In this document: positions 14,760-21,457 of the stretch, one piece after another | Position numbering within the stretch: the stretch's first letter is position 1 | Layout of the letters: every line of letters begins with the position of its first letter | Origin: a virus | Virus record (IMG/VR): IMGVR_UViG_3300020205_002612 | Coordinates: 1 to 24,431 of that record | Strand: one strand, 5' to 3' | DNA length: 24,431 bases | Notes under the pieces: model-generated | What the model was told of the DNA's origin: nothing | Seen by the model: only the letters and a program-made list of their open reading frames with translations | Database searches by the model: none | Made by a program: the position numbers and the translations under genes

Positions 14760-15173
14760 ATGTCTGAGATCAGCGTGTCAGAACAAAAGAAAGAAGATTG
14801 GATGAACGCCAAATGGCGCCCAATGATGGGTTGGATGTACATGGTAGTTTGTATATGTGACTTTGTTCTATTTCCTATACTGTGGAGTTTAATACAAGCT
14901 CTACATGGTGGCAGAGTAGAAACACAATGGAGTCCAATCACACTGAACGGCGCTGGTTTGTTTCATATGGCTATGGGTGCTATTTTAGGAATTGCAGCTT
15001 ATGGTCGCACACAGGAAAAGTTGAATGGTGTCAGCAATAGTTCTACGCCAATACAACTGGCAACTCCAAGTGTTGCTAATACAACGAGTTATACACCGGC
15101 GCCAAGTTGGGGTACAACTCCAGTAGTGAGTAGCAAAAAAGTTGTACCTCAAGAAGAACAACCATCAATTTAA
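14760..15173 (+). CDS. Holin-like membrane protein (resembles 3TM/GTA-type holins)
   Basis: A 137-residue protein starting three bases after the previous stop, without a clear SD, so translational coupling is likely. The core KWRPMMGWMYMVVCICDFVLFP and, after an amphipathic stretch, TLNGAGLFHMAMGAILGIAAYGRTQEK resemble the RP-x-W ... LG-x-YG-RT-x-EK pattern of the 3TM holin family (PF11351-like), from memory. Two clear hydrophobic helices plus a short intermediate one are seen. The tail is Ser/Thr/Pro-rich (SYTPAPSWGTTPVVSS), like its two upstream neighbours. It is the best holin candidate in the block. Confidence 0.68.
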   Translation: MSEISVSEQKKEDWMNAKWRPMMGWMYMVVCICDFVLFPILWSLIQALHGGRVETQWSPITLNGAGLFHMAMGAILGIAAYGRTQEKLNGVSNSSTPIQLATPSVANTTSYTPAPSWGTTPVVSSKKVVPQEEQPSI

Positions 15174-15185
15174 AAGGAGCGGAGC

Positions 15186-15308
15186 ATGTTAGATACATTA
15201 TTTTGGGTAGCACTAGGAGCATTTGTAGGATGGAATTTTCCACAACCTTTCTGGGCTAAGATTATTCAAGAAAAAATTCAATCAATGATTAGTAAAAAAG
15301 GAGCATAA
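15186..15308 (+). CDS. Very small membrane protein, 40 aa
   Basis: ATG 15186 follows a strong AAGGAG (15174-15179). The product has one hydrophobic segment (LDTLFWVALGAFVGWNF) and an amphipathic, basic C-terminal half (AKIIQEKIQSMISKKG). Its last codons contain the AAGGAG site for the next gene, one base downstream. Such single-span peptides beside holins can be holin regulators, but nothing specific is recognised. Confidence 0.65.
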   Translation: MLDTLFWVALGAFVGWNFPQPFWAKIIQEKIQSMISKKGA

Positions 15309-15309
15309 C

Positions 15310-15516
15310 ATGAAATTAATACTAGCATTAGTAGCAAGTTTGGCACTAGTTGGCACAGCATACGCCGGCGGTGAAATGAAAGAAGTTTGTACACCAAAAG
15401 TAGACAAAGCAGGTAAAGCTGTTATGGATAAGAAAACTGGTAAGCAAGCCGAAGACTGTAAAAAAATCAAAGTACACAAAAAAGTCGAAGGCACAAAAGT
15501 TCCAGACAAAAAATAA
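15310..15516 (+). CDS. Small secreted basic protein
   Basis: A 68-residue protein with a textbook Sec signal peptide (MKLILALVASLALVGTAYA) and a predicted cut after AYA, leaving about 49 residues. The mature peptide is Lys-rich with two Cys (EVCTPKVDKAGK; AEDCKKIKVHKK) and short near-repeats of KVDK/KKTGK. It is a periplasmic product, the last gene of the lysis/membrane block, and is followed by the terminator-promoter element. Family not recognised. Confidence 0.72.
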   Translation: MKLILALVASLALVGTAYAGGEMKEVCTPKVDKAGKAVMDKKTGKQAEDCKKIKVHKKVEGTKVPDKK

Positions 15517-15529
15517 TTATACCAAACTC

Positions 15530-15558
15530 TTGACAGGCTCTGTTTAAAATAGTATAAT
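15530..15558 (+). promoter_or_regulatory. Perfect consensus sigma-70 promoter of the dnaJ-def-clpA operon
   Basis: TTGACA (15530-15535), 17 bases, TATAAT (15553-15558): twelve of twelve consensus bases. Predicted start near 15565, leaving a roughly 25-base leader to ATG 15590. This predicts immediate early expression by host RNA polymerase. Confidence 0.85.
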
Positions 15559-15583
15559 TAATACTATTACTGGAGCCTTTTTT
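15535..15583 (+). terminator. Terminator-like stem-loop containing the dnaJ promoter
   Basis: The outer stem is AGGCTC (15535-15540) with GAGCCT (15573-15578), followed by a six-T run (15578-15583). An inner perfect 8-bp inverted repeat, AATAGTAT (15548-15555) with ATACTATT (15561-15568), spans the -10 box and start site. Transcripts reading through from the lysis genes would form the full terminator. Transcripts starting at the promoter lack the left arms and escape. The inner repeat could also be an operator. Confidence 0.7.
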
Positions 15584-15589
15584 ACGACT

Positions 15590-16447
15590 ATGACTGATTA
15601 TTACCAAACACTAGGTGTTAGCGAAAACGCTAGCCCAGATGATATTAAAAAAGCATACCGAAGCTTGGCTAATAAACACCACCCAGACAAGGGTGGAGAT
15701 CAAGCCAAATTCAAAGACATTAGTGTTGCTAACGACATTTTGAGCGATCCACAAAAACGAGCCGAATACGATCAACAACGAATGTACGGCGGTGGACCTC
15801 AAGTTAGATTTACATCCGGAGATCCATTCAGCGATATCTTTGGTCAAGGTGGGCCTTTTGGCCAAGCAAATCCCTTTGGAGATATTTTTGGCCAAATGAG
15901 AGGACGACAAAGCCGTAATAGAGATTTGAATATTCAGTGTCAAGTTACCTTGTTAGACAGCTTTCAAGGCAAACAACTAGAAGCAAACTATAGATTACCA
16001 AGTGGTCGTAATCAAACTGTTGTTATTAATGTTCCGCCAGGTATAAGTCACGGTGAAACTATTCGCTATCAAGGACTAGGAGATGATACTGTTCCTAATG
16101 CGCCGCGGGGAAACTTAAATGTAACTATTATAGTTTTGCCAGATTCTAGTTTTAGAAGAGAAGGCGATGATTTGTATACAACTGTAAATATTTCTCCCAT
16201 CGAAGCAATGATTGGATGTAGAAAATTTGTCCGATACTTAACTGGTGAAAACAAAGAAATAGAGATTCGTCCAGGAGTTGAAACTGGTATAGAATATGCT
16301 AGCTCAGGGTTTGGTTTTAATAATCCTCATTCTGGAATGAAAGGAAGATTTGTCATTGTAGTGAACATTCGAACTCCTTCGATTACCGATCCATTGTTAG
16401 TAGCTGAACTAAGAAGATTAAATGATGCAATTAGTCAACGAGTCTGA
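15590..16447 (+). CDS. DnaJ/CbpA-like co-chaperone
   Basis: A 285-residue type II J-protein. The J domain is residues 3-62 with the HPD tripeptide (31-33), which triggers DnaK ATPase. A Gly/Phe-rich linker follows (about 67-107, repeats of DIFGQ and FGQ). Two beta-rich substrate-binding domains come next (about 108-285) with NVPPGISHGETIRYQGLGDD and RGNLNVTIIV. The Cys-rich zinc finger of classical DnaJ is absent. It should recruit host DnaK to phage substrates. Its start lies at the end of the terminator-promoter element; the GGAG at 15572 is rather far from the ATG. The stop overlaps the deformylase start by 26 bases. Confidence 0.9.
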   Translation: MTDYYQTLGVSENASPDDIKKAYRSLANKHHPDKGGDQAKFKDISVANDILSDPQKRAEYDQQRMYGGGPQVRFTSGDPFSDIFGQGGPFGQANPFGDIFGQMRGRQSRNRDLNIQCQVTLLDSFQGKQLEANYRLPSGRNQTVVINVPPGISHGETIRYQGLGDDTVPNAPRGNLNVTIIVLPDSSFRREGDDLYTTVNISPIEAMIGCRKFVRYLTGENKEIEIRPGVETGIEYASSGFGFNNPHSGMKGRFVIVVNIRTPSITDPLLVAELRRLNDAISQRV

Positions 16448-16910
16448 TCCAATCCTTAAACAAAAAGCAGAAAACTGGGACTTTAAGAATCACATTAATG
16501 CCGCAGTAATTGAAAGTGAAATGCTAGAAACTATGCGAGCAAGTAATGGTATTGGACTTGCTGGAAATCAAGTAGGGCTACTACGCAGAGTGTTTGTTAT
16601 GAAATTAACAGACGGGCGTGAGCTAGGTTGTTTTAACCCATGGATCATGATTGGGGATAATGATTTAATTAATGGCGAGGAAGGATGTTTGAGCTTTCCA
16701 AATCTTTGGCTTAAAGTTGAAAGACACAATAAAATTACTGCCGCATATCTTGACAACACGGGTAAACAGTGTATAATAGAACTTGAAGGCATTGATTCTA
16801 GATGTTTCCAACACGAGTTGGATCATTTAGACGGTGTAACATTTACAGAACATGTAAGTAATTTAAAATTACAAATGGCACGGAAAAAACAAAGGAAACT
16901 AAATGGTTGA
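16422..16910 (+). CDS. def: Peptide deformylase
   Basis: A 162-residue metalloenzyme that removes the formyl group from new proteins. All three family motifs are intact: GIGLAGNQ (43-50, usual GxGLAAxQ), EGCLS (87-91, Cys89 metal ligand) and HELDH (131-135, two His ligands and catalytic Glu). The start at ATG 16422 (or 16425) lies inside the DnaJ gene. The end overlaps the clpA start by eight bases. Phage deformylases are known in marine myoviruses and may keep formyl removal going under heavy phage translation. The C-terminal tail is basic (ARKKQRKLNG). A consensus promoter lies within this gene at 16750. Confidence 0.93.
   Translation: MMQLVNESDPILKQKAENWDFKNHINAAVIESEMLETMRASNGIGLAGNQVGLLRRVFVMKLTDGRELGCFNPWIMIGDNDLINGEEGCLSFPNLWLKVERHNKITAAYLDNTGKQCIIELEGIDSRCFQHELDHLDGVTFTEHVSNLKLQMARKKQRKLNG
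16750..16777 (+). promoter_or_regulatory. Internal sigma-70 promoter upstream of clpA
   Basis: TTGACA (16750-16755), 16 bases, TATAAT (16772-16777) inside the deformylase gene, about 125 bases before the clpA ATG. All twelve consensus bases match. It is inside coding sequence, so its use is not certain. Confidence 0.55.
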
Positions 16911-19173
16911 ACCAAGCGATAATCTACAAGCAGTTTTTGAGAAGGCAATTGAAACTGCTAAAAAATTACACCACGAATATCTTACTATTGAGCATTTATT
17001 GTTAGCAATGCTTATGGACGACGGATTTAATAAAACTATTCAAGGATACGGTGCCAAGGTAGACGAACTTAGGAAAAATCTTGCAGACTATTTACAACAT
17101 AAATGCGAGGAAATTACAATACAAGATGTTGTAGTTAAACCTAAAAAGACACAGAGTGTTGAACGCATTCTTAATCGTGCATTTACACAGGTATTGTTTA
17201 ACGGTCGACAACGTATTGAACCTACTGATGTGTTTCTTGCCATGATGGGTGAAAAACGTAGTTGGGCGCACTTTTATATTCAGCAAGCAGAAATTGACAA
17301 AGACAAATTTGCAGATTACTTAAACAATTCAATCGAAGAAGAAGAAGATACAGAACACGAATCTGGATCAAGTAGAGCACTTGCATCATTTACTACAAAC
17401 CTTAATGAAGCAGTTAAGAAGAATAAAATTGATCCAGTTATTGGCCGTATAGATGAATTAGAAAACATTGCACTATCAATGGGTCGTCGTAGTAAAAACA
17501 ATGTAATCTTAGTTGGTGACCCTGGAGTTGGAAAAACTGCTATTGCAGAAGGACTGGCTTATAACATTGTCAAAGGTGCAGTTCCAGACTTTTTGAAAGA
17601 TTATACAGTTTATAACTTAGACATTAGTGCTATGTTAGCTGGTAGCAAGTACCGTGGAGACTTTGAAGAACGTTTTAAAATGGTTCTAAAAGCTCTTACT
17701 AAAAAAGGTAAGACTGTGCTGTTCATCGACGAAGCACATATGATCTCTGGCGCAGGATCTGCTAGTAACTCTGCTAATGATCTTGCTAACATGATGAAAC
17801 CGGCTCTAAGCAAAGGCAACATTAAAGTTGTGGCCAGTACTACTTGGGAAGAATATCGTAAGCACTTTGAAAAGGATCGTGCGCTCATGCGTCGATTCCA
17901 ACGCATTACTGTTGACGAACCCACAGTAGAAGTAACACTTCAAATCCTTAAAGGTATTAAAAAATACTACGAAGGCTTTCACAATGTCAAAATTAAAGAC
18001 GATGCACTACAAGCTGCTATTAAACTTAGTGTAAAATATCAAGCAGATAAGAAGTTACCAGATAAAGCGATTGATTTAGTTGACTTAGCTTGTTCACGTT
18101 TTAATTTGAAACTTGCCGATGATCGCATAGTTACTGAACGAGAAATCCAATACGAGCTTTCTAAAGTTATACAAATGCCTGAAGAAGTAGTAGCTGAAAC
18201 TGAAAGTCAAAACCTAGCTACATTGCAAAATAAACTTGAAGAAGAAGTTTACGGGCAAGATCTTGCTATTACTGAAGTGGTTGATAAAATTATGGTAGCA
18301 CAAGCAGGACTCAAATCTGAAAACAAACCAATTGGTAGTTTTGTATTCATGGGCCCAACTGGTTGCGGTAAGACCGAGACTGCCAAGTCGCTGGCTAAAC
18401 ACTTGGGTACTAAGTTGTTGCGGTTTGACATGTCGGAGTATCAAGAAAAACACAGTATCTCTAAACTAATCGGTAGCCCTCCAGGTTATGTTGGCTTTGA
18501 AGAAAATGCTGGTTTGTTGATTACACAAATTCAAGAATGTCCAAATGCAGTATTGTTGTTCGACGAAGTTGAAAAGTCGCATCCAGATGTATCTACTGTA
18601 TTGCTACAGATGATGGATAACGGTTTTATTACCGGTTCAAACGGAAAACAAGCAGACTGTCGTCAACTTATCCTTATCCTTACTACCAATGCTGGCGCAC
18701 AAGATGCTGAAAAGAATGTTATTGGATTTGGTACCCAGGAGAAAGACTACAGCGACAGGGATCTTAAGAAATTCTTTACTCCAGAGTTCCGTAATCGTTT
18801 AGACGGTATTATTACTTTTAACAAATTAGGCAAAGAAACAATGTCCAAAGTTGTTAATAAGTTTATCGACGAACTTAAAGAACAAGTTAAGGAAAAAGGT
18901 ATCCGTATTAAAGCTGACAAATCTGCTATCGAATGGTTGATTGAAAAAGGCTTTGATCCTAAGATGGGTGCTCGTCCACTGCAACGTGTTATCGATAAAG
19001 AAATTAAACGTGACCTTGCTAAGATGATGCTGTTTGGGGATTTAAAGAACGGTGGGTGGCTAACTATTACTACAAATGATGGTAACATTATGCTAACATC
19101 AAAAGCAAAAACTTCTAAAGTGCCGTTGCTTTCTACGGAAATTATAATCGAAGATGCTGTTCAAAACAACTAA
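16903..19173 (+). CDS. clpA: ClpA-like AAA+ unfoldase
   Basis: A 756-residue protein, practically the length of E. coli ClpA (758), so no truncation. The Clp N-domain is residues 1-140 (HHEYLTIEHLLLAML; IEPTDVFLAMM), followed by an acidic linker (144-152). D1 has Walker A GDPGVGKT (205-212) and Walker B VLFIDEAH (272-279). D2 has Walker A GPTGCGKT (484-491), Walker B VLLFDEVEK and the sensor-2 MGARPLQRVI. No ClpB-type middle domain is present. At 607-609 the IGF tripeptide stands where ClpA has its ClpP-docking IGL loop, so partnership with host ClpP is likely. It probably remodels or degrades selected proteins during infection. It overlaps def upstream and the next gene by 20 bases. Confidence 0.93.
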   Translation: MVEPSDNLQAVFEKAIETAKKLHHEYLTIEHLLLAMLMDDGFNKTIQGYGAKVDELRKNLADYLQHKCEEITIQDVVVKPKKTQSVERILNRAFTQVLFNGRQRIEPTDVFLAMMGEKRSWAHFYIQQAEIDKDKFADYLNNSIEEEEDTEHESGSSRALASFTTNLNEAVKKNKIDPVIGRIDELENIALSMGRRSKNNVILVGDPGVGKTAIAEGLAYNIVKGAVPDFLKDYTVYNLDISAMLAGSKYRGDFEERFKMVLKALTKKGKTVLFIDEAHMISGAGSASNSANDLANMMKPALSKGNIKVVASTTWEEYRKHFEKDRALMRRFQRITVDEPTVEVTLQILKGIKKYYEGFHNVKIKDDALQAAIKLSVKYQADKKLPDKAIDLVDLACSRFNLKLADDRIVTEREIQYELSKVIQMPEEVVAETESQNLATLQNKLEEEVYGQDLAITEVVDKIMVAQAGLKSENKPIGSFVFMGPTGCGKTETAKSLAKHLGTKLLRFDMSEYQEKHSISKLIGSPPGYVGFEENAGLLITQIQECPNAVLLFDEVEKSHPDVSTVLLQMMDNGFITGSNGKQADCRQLILILTTNAGAQDAEKNVIGFGTQEKDYSDRDLKKFFTPEFRNRLDGIITFNKLGKETMSKVVNKFIDELKEQVKEKGIRIKADKSAIEWLIEKGFDPKMGARPLQRVIDKEIKRDLAKMMLFGDLKNGGWLTITTNDGNIMLTSKAKTSKVPLLSTEIIIEDAVQNN

Positions 19174-19777
19174 ACGATTATTTAGAGGAAAGTATCAGTA
19201 CAAGTTAGTATTAACTTGTGCTGGTGCTGGATGGTTTCGTGGCGGAGACTGGAACGGTGTTTTAGAAAATCTTAAAAAAATTGATTTGACTACTAAAACT
19301 AACTGGCAGTCTAAATCAATCAAAACTGAAGATGATTTAGATTATGCTTTTAAATTACAAAGCCATCTTAAAAAGCTAACTGATGTAGAAGTTCGAGTTG
19401 AAAGCCCATGGATAACCGTGTATACGAATAGCAAATCAAATATCGATAGTTTAATTAAAATTGATAATAGTAAAGTTAAGTATATCAGTATTCCTCCCGA
19501 TAAAACAATTTTAGACGAAAATACTATTATACTTCCTAAGATCAATCATGACTACCGGGTTACGTTGGGTAAAACTACACACGAAAATAGTGCATTTATC
19601 CAGTGGGCTGAAAACAATGCTAAACTAAAACTGACTAAAACTTGTAAGCGTGAGTTAGCAAGAGATTGTAGTTGGGGTGGGACTTACTTTTATGTTACGG
19701 GTGAAAACAACTTGCTCATGACAAAAATGCACTTAGGCGGCTCAATAAACAAGGTTGAGCGCATAATCAAAGCGTAA
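19154..19777 (+). CDS. Unrecognised basic protein, 207 aa
   Basis: It starts inside the last codons of clpA (20-base overlap), so it is probably translated from the same mRNA. It is Lys/Thr-rich and soluble, opening MLFKTTKRLFRGKYQYKLVLT. A GAGWFRGGDWNGVLENLKK segment follows, then an alternating strand/helix region (DVEVRVESPWITVYTNSKSN; VKYISIPPDKTIL), and an end with CKRELARDCSWGGTYFYVTGEN. Two Cys are conserved-looking in that last part. No catalytic motif is certain. Operon position suggests a substrate adaptor or early function linked to ClpA, but this is a guess. Confidence 0.65.
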   Translation: MLFKTTKRLFRGKYQYKLVLTCAGAGWFRGGDWNGVLENLKKIDLTTKTNWQSKSIKTEDDLDYAFKLQSHLKKLTDVEVRVESPWITVYTNSKSNIDSLIKIDNSKVKYISIPPDKTILDENTIILPKINHDYRVTLGKTTHENSAFIQWAENNAKLKLTKTCKRELARDCSWGGTYFYVTGENNLLMTKMHLGGSINKVERIIKA

Positions 19778-19795
19778 TCTTATAAACCCGTATAC

Positions 19796-19810
19796 GATAA
19801 ATATACTATC
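19796..19810 (+). promoter_or_regulatory. T4-type late promoter
   Basis: GATAAATATACTATC matches TATAAATA in seven of eight bases and keeps the CTAT extension of T4 late promoters. It lies 40 bases before ATG 19850, after the early operon. It is the likely switch point to late expression of the downstream block. Confidence 0.65.
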
Positions 19811-19827
19811 CACACAGAATTCGTGTG
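19811..19827 (+). other. Small hairpin at the predicted late mRNA 5' end
   Basis: CACAC (19811-19815) and GTGTG (19823-19827) flank AGAATTC. The stem would begin within a base or two of the start site predicted from the late promoter, giving a 5'-terminal stem-loop that could protect the mRNA. Confidence 0.45.
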
Positions 19828-19849
19828 ACTATTAATAACGGGCTTAAAA

Positions 19850-20221
19850 ATGCGTATTAGAGAACTATTAGAAGGTAAAAAATTTAACGATCTGGACTTT
19901 GTCAACGTGGACGAAGATGGTACTAACATCAACTATGATTTAGTAGAAGATCTAGCGTTTTATATGCACAATGACGATGACATGTATAGACACCATGTTT
20001 TCCCAAGCGTAATGCAATGCGTTAGTGGGATGAAATCTAAAAAGAATTTAAGCCCAAATGTTTTTAAAGCAGCTGTAGAAGAAAGTTATAAAAACTACGT
20101 TAAAAAATTCCCCATACGTCAATTACCAACTTCACTAGATGAAGAACTATGTAATGAAGTTTGTAAAAAATTACATGATGATTTTCGTAAAGACTACGAA
20201 GACGGCAAGTATAAGGATTAA
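19850..20221 (+). CDS. Conserved phage protein, 123 aa, with capsid-targeting-like leader
   Basis: It begins MRIRELLEGKK, sharing the M-x-[IL]-x-E-[LI] pattern with three other genes in this block; L6-L7-E8 is a possible prohead-protease site. The body is acidic, helical and soluble (YDLVEDLAFYMHNDDDMYRHHVFPSVMQC; FKAAVEESYKNYVKKFPIRQLP) and ends KLHDDFRKDYEDGKYKD. Similar proteins are common in T4-like marine phages, with no assigned function, from memory. It is the first gene after the late promoter at 19796. A small internal head protein is my inference. Confidence 0.72.
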   Translation: MRIRELLEGKKFNDLDFVNVDEDGTNINYDLVEDLAFYMHNDDDMYRHHVFPSVMQCVSGMKSKKNLSPNVFKAAVEESYKNYVKKFPIRQLPTSLDEELCNEVCKKLHDDFRKDYEDGKYKD

Positions 20222-20223
20222 TT

Positions 20224-21456
20224 GTGTTACTTAGAGAATTATTCTTTAATGAAGCAAAGGCATCTGCTGAAGACGACAGCATGGAGAAATACGGGCGGCC
20301 GTTTAATCACCCGGAACATTTCGTATTTTTTAAAGGTTCCAAGGGTACTATAGAAGCACTTAATCACTTTAAAGAAATTGCCACTGAACAACCAGGCGAA
20401 ACTACTGTTAGAGGTAAGTGGGACGGCAATCCTCAAATATATTGGGGTAGAGAAGTTGCTGGCGGGCCGCTAATCCTAGCGGGTCATAATCAATGGTCAC
20501 GCGGAGTTAAAGGCGACAGCAAAGAAGCAGTATACGACTTTGTTGCTAATCAAAGCGGCAAAGCAACAACACCTAAAGAAGTTAAACAACGTCAACAATT
20601 TGCTACTAATTTTAGCAATCTATATCCCATATTTGATGCTGCCACACCCAAAGACTTTGTAGGCTTTGTGTATGCTGACAGTTTGTTCGGCGTTGATCCA
20701 GCATTGAATAAAGAATTAATTCCAATGGAAGGTTATCCAAAGGGGGTCTGGACGTTTGCTCCTAATCCAAACAGTAAAACAAGATATTATGTAGATGCCG
20801 ATCCTGCTAACAGTCAGTTAGGAGCTCGTATTGCCAGGGCTAAAGTTATGGTTGTAGGTCATGCTAAGTTTGACACGTATGGCGCTGGGGATAAAGAACA
20901 ACAGCCCATTGACGACTTTAGTATGTTTGATAATACTCCAGGGTTAATAGTTCAGGGTCCTGTATACACTAGCACAGGCAGTGGTCAAGACACCACAGAG
21001 ATTGATGATATAATCAATCAAGTGATTGATGAGGTATCCGGAGTAGGGGCTAACCTAGATGCATTTATTGCCAGTTTACCCGACCCAGATAAAAACGGAA
21101 TTTTTTATCCATTCTTTAATGCTATGAGCGGACTACATGCAAGGAACGAACAAGCGTTTGACAGTATAACTGGTGATACATTTACCGGGTGGATGCTTAA
21201 AAAGGGTGTTAGTAAAAACAAGCAAGCACACATTATTGAAATGATCAAAGCCCATCCTGGTGCATTTGATTCAATGCTACGGTTAATCAAAGATATTAGA
21301 AACATGAAAGATCAAGTATATGCCGCATATAAAGGTCAAGGTCGACCAGAGATATGGGACACCGACGGTGAAGGATACGTTAGATATGCCAATCCCGAAA
21401 AGCATAAATATGGTAATATAAAGATTGTTCCTACTACGTGGGCACCTGGACGTTAA
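20224..21456 (+). CDS. KxDG-motif protein, possible nucleotidyltransferase/ligase-like virion enzyme
   Basis: A 410-residue protein starting at GTG 20224, two bases after the previous stop, with aagga upstream. The N-terminus MLLRELFFNEAKA fits the leader pattern of its neighbours. TTVRGKWDGNPQIYWGR (about 61-76) contains K65-x-D-G, the motif I form of ATP/NAD-dependent ligases and capping enzymes. FVGFVYADSLFG (145-156) sits where a motif III-like acidic strand might be. WTFAPNPNSKTRYYVD and ARAKVMVVGHAKFDTYG follow. The C-terminal half (about 255-410) is helical with LIKDIRNMKDQVYAAYKGQ. It recalls a T4-like phage domain of unknown function (DUF6267-like, from memory). Catalysis is unproven, since motifs IV/V are not clear. 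Confidence 0.65.
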   Translation: MLLRELFFNEAKASAEDDSMEKYGRPFNHPEHFVFFKGSKGTIEALNHFKEIATEQPGETTVRGKWDGNPQIYWGREVAGGPLILAGHNQWSRGVKGDSKEAVYDFVANQSGKATTPKEVKQRQQFATNFSNLYPIFDAATPKDFVGFVYADSLFGVDPALNKELIPMEGYPKGVWTFAPNPNSKTRYYVDADPANSQLGARIARAKVMVVGHAKFDTYGAGDKEQQPIDDFSMFDNTPGLIVQGPVYTSTGSGQDTTEIDDIINQVIDEVSGVGANLDAFIASLPDPDKNGIFYPFFNAMSGLHARNEQAFDSITGDTFTGWMLKKGVSKNKQAHIIEMIKAHPGAFDSMLRLIKDIRNMKDQVYAAYKGQGRPEIWDTDGEGYVRYANPEKHKYGNIKIVPTTWAPGR

Positions 21457-21457
21457 C

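Noticed and set aside
14354-14941. Long open frame on the minus strand (195 codons)
   Set aside because: It mirrors the Gly/Pro-rich membrane genes on the plus strand, has no ribosome site, and its composition is that of an antisense shadow.
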